DNA from: Brevibacterium permense
Lineage (GTDB): Bacteria; Actinomycetota; Actinomycetes; Actinomycetales; Brevibacteriaceae
Length of the DNA stretch: 64,000 nucleotides
Assembly: GCF_013280495.1 (NCBI RefSeq)
Contig: NZ_JABSSX010000010.1
Location: 1 to 64,000, forward strand
Reading direction: 5' to 3'
A program made the position numbers and the translations under genes. Shown in pieces: positions 59,765 to 64,000 of this stretch (the first letter of the stretch is position 1; the number at the start of each line of letters is the position of its first letter). The notes under the pieces are model-generated. The model was not told the origin of the DNA. It searched no databases and saw only the letters and a list, made by a program, of their open reading frames with translations.

Positions 59765-60283
59765 ATGAACGCGCTCGACCTCGACCGGCAGCTCTGCTTC
59801 GCTCTCTATTCGGCGTCACGAGCGATGACCGCGTCGTACAAGGATCTGCTTGCCGAACTCGGCATCACCTATCCGCAGTATCTGGTGATGCTCGTGCTCT
59901 GGGAAGAGGGCTCCAACGACGAGGGTGTGACGGTCAAGCGCCTCGGCGAGCGTCTGCAGCTCGACTCGGGCACGCTCTCCCCTCTGCTGTCACGACTCGA
60001 ATCGCTCAGCTTCGTCACCCGCCATCGTTCCGCCGAGGATTCGCGCAGAGTTCTCGTCCGCGCCACCGCCGAGGGCGCAGCGGCCAAAGAACGCGCCGAA
60101 TGCGTACCTGCCCGGATCGGCGAGCGCACGAATCTCGACCCCGCGTCGATGCCCGAGCTGCTGGAGACTCTGCGCGCGCTGACGAGGAACCTGCGCGCGG
60201 AACCCGCGCCCGTCGAGTCCCCCGACCCCCCTGCCGCACCTTTGAACTCGCACCGCGCCTCTGCATTGACAGCGCGCCACTGA
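59765..60283 (+). CDS. ohrR: OhrR, MarR-family organic peroxide sensor
   Basis: A 172-residue MarR-family regulator. The reactive Cys is residue 11 in DRQLCFALYSASRAMT, and the wHTH includes VTVKRLGERLQLDSGTLSPLLSRLESLSFVTRHRS. Organic hydroperoxides oxidise the Cys and release the repressor. The extra C-terminal ~30 residues are Pro/Ala-rich. ATG 59765 is preferred to an upstream in-frame ATG at 59747 inside the operator. It lies 90 bp upstream of ohr on the same strand. Confidence 0.93.
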   Translation: MNALDLDRQLCFALYSASRAMTASYKDLLAELGITYPQYLVMLVLWEEGSNDEGVTVKRLGERLQLDSGTLSPLLSRLESLSFVTRHRSAEDSRRVLVRATAEGAAAKERAECVPARIGERTNLDPASMPELLETLRALTRNLRAEPAPVESPDPPAAPLNSHRASALTARH

Positions 60284-60373
60284 ACCCGTACTGCACCGCT
60301 GACCCCACATTTCACCATCGACCCCACCGATCACCACTGATCCGACAATGCACCAACAACGGAAGGAAACATC

Positions 60374-60796
60374 ATGAGGGCTCTCTACACAGCAGAGGCA
60401 CTGGCCACAGGCGAAGGCCGCGACGGCCACGGACGCACGAGCGACGGAAAGGTCGATGTCGATCTCGCGACTCCGACCGAGATGGGCGGCAGCGGCAACG
60501 GCACGAATCCCGAACAGCTCTTCGCCGTCGGCTACGCGGCCTGCTATCACTCAGCGCTGCGCCTCGTGGCCGGTCAAGCCAAGGCGAACGTCGACGATTC
60601 CACGGTCGGCTCACGCGTGAGCATCGGCAAGGACAATGAGGGCGGGTTCCAGCTCGCCGTCGAACTCGAGGTCACACTCCCGCACCTCGAGAAGGCCGAG
60701 GCCCAGGCGCTGGCCGACAAGGCCCACAAGGTCTGCCCATACTCGAACGCCACCCGCGGCAACATCGACGTGACCATCACCGTCACCGACGACTGA
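60374..60796 (+). CDS. ohr: Ohr, organic hydroperoxide reductase (OsmC/Ohr family)
   Basis: A 140-residue peroxidase. The catalytic Cys pair is Cys57 (GYAACYHSAL) and Cys121 (HKVCPYSNATRGN), with Arg22-type support in the GHGRTSDGKVDV region. It reduces alkyl and lipid hydroperoxides, usually with a lipoylated protein as donor. GGAAGGAAAC precedes the ATG. It is coregulated with ohrR, and both are enclosed by inverted identical terminators. Confidence 0.95.
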   Translation: MRALYTAEALATGEGRDGHGRTSDGKVDVDLATPTEMGGSGNGTNPEQLFAVGYAACYHSALRLVAGQAKANVDDSTVGSRVSIGKDNEGGFQLAVELEVTLPHLEKAEAQALADKAHKVCPYSNATRGNIDVTITVTDD

Positions 60797-60894
60797 TCGG
60801 CAACTCGGCTGCCGGGAGTCGGCGGCAGGCCTCCAGCAGCTGACCGACACCGGCTCGCCGACGCGGGCCGCAGCCTCCGGCCGCAACAACAGTT

Positions 60895-60930
60895 GAGGGG
60901 CGGGTGAAGATCTCTCTTCACCCGCCCCTC
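60895..60930. terminator. 36-bp terminator hairpin, copy 2 (inverted)
   Basis: Perfect 16-bp stem with loop TCTC, the exact reverse complement of the hairpin at 59533-59568. It follows the ohr stop codon by about 100 bp. Confidence 0.82.
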
Positions 60931-60982
60931 AGTGCCGTTCGGATTCAACACCCGGCACGCAGGCCCTGCCCCACCCAAACCT

Positions 60983-61042
60983 CAGCTGACGTCAGCGGAT
61001 ACCAGCTGACATCAGCAGAGACCAGCGGACGCATGCGAACCT
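60983..61042 (+). repeat. Tandem repeat, three 20-bp units
   Basis: Three imperfect units start CAGCTGAC, CAGCTGAC and CAGCGGAC at 60983, 61003 and 61023. A fragment of a fourth follows. They end at the terminator of the malic enzyme. Confidence 0.6.
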
Positions 61043-61057
61043 CAGCGCGACGCTGAG
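61041..61057 (-). terminator. Small terminator hairpin of the malic enzyme gene
   Basis: CTCAGCG (61041-61047), cga, CGCTGAG (61051-61057), directly after the stop codon at 61061 on the minus strand. No U-tract. Confidence 0.5.
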
Positions 61058-61060
61058 ACC

Positions 61061-62266
61061 TCAGCGCTCTGCCATCGCCTCGAGCGCGGACTTCTCGACC
61101 GCCTCGGCAACGGCCGGAGCCACACGGGAATCGAGCGCGCCGGGCACGATGTAGCCGGGCTCGAGGTCATCGCCGACGAGATCGGCGATCGCACGGGCGG
61201 CGACGAGCTTCATATCGTCGGTGATCTCGGACGCATCAGCGTCGAGCGCACCGCGGAAGATTCCGGGGAACGCGAGGACGTTGTTGATCTGGTTCGGGAA
61301 GTCGCTGCGCCCGGTAGCCACCACGGTGGCGTACTTGGCGGCGACGTCGGGGACCACCTCGGGGTTGGGGTTCGACAGAGCGAAGATGATCGCGTCGTCG
61401 GCCATGTTGGCCAGGTGAGCCTCGTCGATGGTGCCGCCGGAGACGCCGATGAAGGCATCGGCACCGTCGAGGGCCTCGCCGATCCCACCGGCGATTCCGC
61501 GCGGGTTCGTCGACTCGGCGAGGAACTGCTTCGTCTCGGTCAGATCTGAGCGGCCGGACTCGACGACGCCCTTGGAATCGAGGACGACGATGTCGTTGAC
61601 ACCAGCGTCGGCGAGGATCTTCACCACGGCCACACCGGCAGCTCCGGCACCGGAGACGACGACGCGGACGGACGAGAAGGACTTCTTCACCACGCGCAGA
61701 GCATTCGTCAGCGCGGCGAGGACGACGACGGCGGTGCCGTGCTGGTCATCGTGCATGACGGGAATGTCGAGGGCTTCCTTGACCCGGTTTTCGATCTCGA
61801 AGCAGCGCGGAGCGGAGATGTCCTCGAGGTTGATCGCTCCGAAGGTCGGGGCCATGCGGACGATGGTTTCGACGATCTCGTCCGTGTCATTGGTGTCGAG
61901 TACGATCGGAATCGCATTCAGCCCGGAGAAGGACTTGAACAGGGCGCACTTGCCCTCCATCACCGGCAGCGAGGCGGCCGGACCGATGTCACCGAGTCCG
62001 AGCACAGCCGACCCGTCAGAGATGACCGCGACGAGTCGGCCGGTCCACGTGTGCGTGCGCGCCAGCTGCGGTTCGTCCTTGATCGCGGTGCAGACCTTGG
62101 CCACGCCCGGGGTGTACGCGATCGAAAGGTCGCGCTGGGTCTGCAGCGGTGAGGTGAGCTCGGCGGAGAGCTTGCCGCCTTCGTGTGCCTCGAAGATCTC
62201 GGCGTCGGTGATCGGGCCCTTCGAGCTCTGGTCGGAGGCGGCTGAGTTGTGAGCGGTGGTCGTCAT
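61061..62266 (-). CDS. NAD(P)-dependent malic enzyme
   Basis: A 401-residue bacterial-type malic enzyme (malate to pyruvate plus CO2). AYTPGVAKVCTAI is the substrate loop, RLVAVISDGSAVLGLGDIG and VMEGKCALFKSFSGL follow, DIPVMHDDQHGTAVVVLAAL carries the metal Asp residues, and VVSGAGAAGVAVVKIL is the nucleotide-binding fold. NPNPEV and FPNQINNVLAFPGIFRGALD complete the signature. ATG 62266 with GAGGATC upstream is chosen in place of the longer frame. NAD or NADP preference is not settled. Confidence 0.93.
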   Translation of the reverse strand: MTTTAHNSAASDQSSKGPITDAEIFEAHEGGKLSAELTSPLQTQRDLSIAYTPGVAKVCTAIKDEPQLARTHTWTGRLVAVISDGSAVLGLGDIGPAASLPVMEGKCALFKSFSGLNAIPIVLDTNDTDEIVETIVRMAPTFGAINLEDISAPRCFEIENRVKEALDIPVMHDDQHGTAVVVLAALTNALRVVKKSFSSVRVVVSGAGAAGVAVVKILADAGVNDIVVLDSKGVVESGRSDLTETKQFLAESTNPRGIAGGIGEALDGADAFIGVSGGTIDEAHLANMADDAIIFALSNPNPEVVPDVAAKYATVVATGRSDFPNQINNVLAFPGIFRGALDADASEITDDMKLVAARAIADLVGDDLEPGYIVPGALDSRVAPAVAEAVEKSALEAMAER

Positions 62267-63068
62267 GGTTGATCCTCGTGGTTGATGCGGCGGCGGTTGG
62301 TGAGCCTGCTGGGCTCGTGAGTTCTCGGTCGAGCGAGCACTCCGTTCGATGATCGGATCATCGGTGCAGCCGACAGTGATCGTCTGGCCGTCGGCCGGCG
62401 CGGACACGGTCGACCGTGAGCGCAGGCGATGGTCTGGGCGAAGAACTGGTCACCAGTGAAGGATGGCGCGGTGACGTCGAAGCGGCCCGCGACATGACCC
62501 TAGGTGAAGGGCGACGCGGTTGCGCGCAGTGCGGATACGGCTCGCATGTGGCGAGTACCGACCTCATGGGTCGCATCCGACAACTCGATCATCATAACCG
62601 ATGCTGTGACCCGTTTCACTCGAAAATCCGGCCCCCACCGAGGCCGTCCCGCCGTTCCGGTGGCATGTTCTCCAGACCTTTGGACTCAAGGCTGGAACGT
62701 CGTCGTTGTCGTCGCCGAGGAGGCACGCCCCCGATGGCCGACTCATTCTGCAGCCGCGACGGGCCAGTACCGAGGAGGCGTATTCTCCCCCGAAATCGCA
62801 GCAGAGCTTCCCCGCAATCCCCACCCAGGAACCGCACTCATCCAGAAACCGTGCCTGAACTGCATGGATGAAATCCAACACTCTCATGTCAGCGCCGGAT
62901 GCAAAGATGATGGGGTAATCAGAACCTCTTCGATCTATCATCGAGAAATATTCGAATCTTTTCTTTGTTTTCTATTGTGAATGTCCATTTGAACGCTTAA
63001 CATAGAATTAACAGCTTTTCCAATCAGCACCACTCCCGACAACGAAGTCCGAGGCAGGTGAAAACGCA
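62267..63068. other. About 800 bp without a recognised gene
   Basis: Several short frames exist on both strands, but their compositions are frameshifted shadows or carry no family signature. 62925-63015 is markedly AT-rich and contains the promoter of the next gene (for example the runs around 62950-62975 and 63000-63015). The left part should contain the malic enzyme promoter. Nothing else is supported. Confidence 0.5.
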
Positions 63069-64000
63069 ATGAAGGGCACCACCAACCGTTCGACTCCCGC
63101 GCAAGCAGACGAGCCGGGTGTGGCACAGCCGTCGCCCCGATTCGCCATCCGCTTCGAATCAAGCATGTCTCGCTTTGCCGAGAACGCGGTCGCTTCCGAC
63201 CGTGCCCATTTCTCCCTCCTCGAGTCAGTCTCCTCAGTTGTGTTGGAACAGGTCTTCATCGCCCTCGAACTACCCGTGCCCGAGGGTTCCGAACCGTTTC
63301 GCTGCGAAACGATCTCCGCATCCTTCGAACGCCGCGCCAAAGAGTCCGAAGAGAACACCGTCTTCGGCGTTGCGGAGAAGTCGGAGTCCTCACCCAAGGG
63401 CGCGTCGTCAACCAAGGGCGCGTCTTCGTCCAACGGCGCGTCGTCGCCCACGGACGACACGACCAGCACCGGCGGCTCCGCTTCCGCGACAGTTGTGCTC
63501 TATGACGCCGACTTCGCCCGCGAACAGTTACACAAGGCGGCTGAGCCCGAGGCGAAGGCGCTGCCCGAGTTCCCCGAGCTCGATGAGGGCATCTGCTTCT
63601 CGAAATGGGTCTATGACAATGTCGACGCTGAGGACCTCGTCGAGATCTCGACGGTGCTGGGGACCAACACTGCCCGTACCTACCGTCAGCTCACCGGCGC
63701 GATGACGATCTTCTATGGCCTGCCGCGCTTCGCCGACCGTGTCCGCGGCGGAGAGTTCACCCAGGCTCATGTCGATGTGGTCGCCCGCCAGTGCGCTGAT
63801 GTCGCGTTCGACTTCCTTCCGAAGCTCGACATCTTCCTGGCCGCGAGGCGCGCCGATATCACCTGCGAGACCCTGCGCCGGGATCTGGCGAAGATGGTCG
63901 CCCTGCTCGTCCCGCCGGTCGACAACACCGAACTCGCCACCAAGCGTCGCCGCGTCGATGTCGAAGGCTACAAGGACGGCTCGGCCTGCCTGACCGTCAG
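63069..64000 (+). CDS. DUF222/HNH-type protein, partial (runs off the window)
   Basis: At least 310 codons with no stop before the window end. The N-terminal ~100 residues are variable, followed by a low-complexity linker with three 18-bp repeats (KGASST, KGASSS, NGASSP), then a DUF222/13E12-like core (FSKWVYDNVDAEDLVEISTVLG, GAMTIFYGLPRFADRVRGGEFTQAHVDVVARQC, DITCETLRRDLAKMVALLVP). Family members usually end with an HNH nuclease domain, which would lie beyond the window. AGGCAGGTG lies upstream of ATG 63069. Function is unknown; the family is multicopy in actinobacteria. Confidence 0.85.
   Translation, partial: MKGTTNRSTPAQADEPGVAQPSPRFAIRFESSMSRFAENAVASDRAHFSLLESVSSVVLEQVFIALELPVPEGSEPFRCETISASFERRAKESEENTVFGVAEKSESSPKGASSTKGASSSNGASSPTDDTTSTGGSASATVVLYDADFAREQLHKAAEPEAKALPEFPELDEGICFSKWVYDNVDAEDLVEISTVLGTNTARTYRQLTGAMTIFYGLPRFADRVRGGEFTQAHVDVVARQCADVAFDFLPKLDIFLAARRADITCETLRRDLAKMVALLVPPVDNTELATKRRRVDVEGYKDGSACLTV

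Noticed and set aside
60240..60355. CACC-rich imperfect repeats after ohrR
   Set aside because: The spacing and sequence are too irregular to call a tandem repeat.
62416..62941. Candidate genes in the gap before the DUF222 gene
   Set aside because: Frames on both strands have no start signals, no domain and arginine-rich shadow composition.
1..64000. CRISPR array, IS element, integrase or prophage
   Set aside because: No spaced identical repeats of CRISPR type and no transposase, integrase or phage structural gene were seen among the translated frames.
1..64000. tRNA or rRNA genes
   Set aside because: No cloverleaf with the TTCRANNC arm or rRNA segment was noticed by eye. A tRNAscan run would be decisive.

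Overview
The window looks like a chromosomal segment of a high-GC actinomycete, most probably Brevibacterium or a close relative (Micrococcales). This is inferred from the high GC, the actinobacterial families (DUF3151, a DUF222/HNH gene, TIGR01777 epimerases, the GAF-type regulator), the single-component flavin monooxygenases, and many genes that appear to start as leaderless mRNAs. No rRNA, tRNA, CRISPR array, IS transposase, integrase or prophage gene was recognised. Gene content is mostly housekeeping plus small catabolic and transport modules, with at least five decayed genes.

Layout. 0.4-9.4 kb: a TIGR01777 epimerase, tRNA-uridine hydroxylase trhO, purL, a 2TM protein overlapping a TetR remnant, a membrane protein, a MetE-like enzyme, and an SRPBCC-epimerase fusion. 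9.6-13.4 kb: choline-sulfatase and a BCCT carrier, translationally coupled, which points to choline-O-sulfate or betaine acquisition. 13.6-15.1 kb: a tetR-smr-smr efflux operon with a perfect palindromic operator. 15.1-18.0 kb: a TrpXYZ-like ABC importer. 18.3-20.5 kb: oligopeptidase B. 20.7-24.0 kb: a tctCBA tripartite carboxylate transporter. 24.1-26.4 kb: an MFS exporter and divergent TetR with a 26-bp operator. 26.6-32.8 kb: a flavin monooxygenase with divergent GAF regulator, then a GntR regulator with a flavin-reductase-like/NCS1-permease pair. 33.2-41.4 kb: purA, an ABC exporter (FtsX permease plus ATPase), a coupled NarL-type two-component system, and a frameshifted DinB gene.

41.5-44.1 kb: an aminotransferase and a crcB pair behind a fluoride-riboswitch-like leader. 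44.1-51.0 kb: an Old Yellow Enzyme with divergent ArsR-type regulator, a Baeyer-Villiger monooxygenase (BVMO) with SMP-30 lactonase, a decayed activator gene, a duplicated regulator tail, and an MFS transporter. 51.1-53.6 kb: DUF3151, a degenerate GDPD-like protein and a GT2 glycosyltransferase. 53.7-56.7 kb: acyl-CoA dehydrogenase, a CaiB-type CoA transferase and a divergent TetR. 56.9-64 kb: nagB behind a GntR remnant, a band-7 protein, ohrR-ohr between inverted identical terminators, malic enzyme, and the start of a DUF222 gene.

The most notable features are: (i) the BVMO/lactonase locus, bracketed by a 98-bp, about 95% identical direct repeat (the 3' end of the ArsR-type gene) that truncates an activator pseudogene; (ii) a fluoride-riboswitch-like leader with a covarying pseudoknot; (iii) a recurrent intergenic 13-mer, TCGCCGAGGCGGC; (iv) about ten leaderless starts with a -10 box 6-7 nt before the start codon; (v) an inverted pair of identical 36-bp terminators around ohrR-ohr. 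I did not find a clearly new defence or mobile system.
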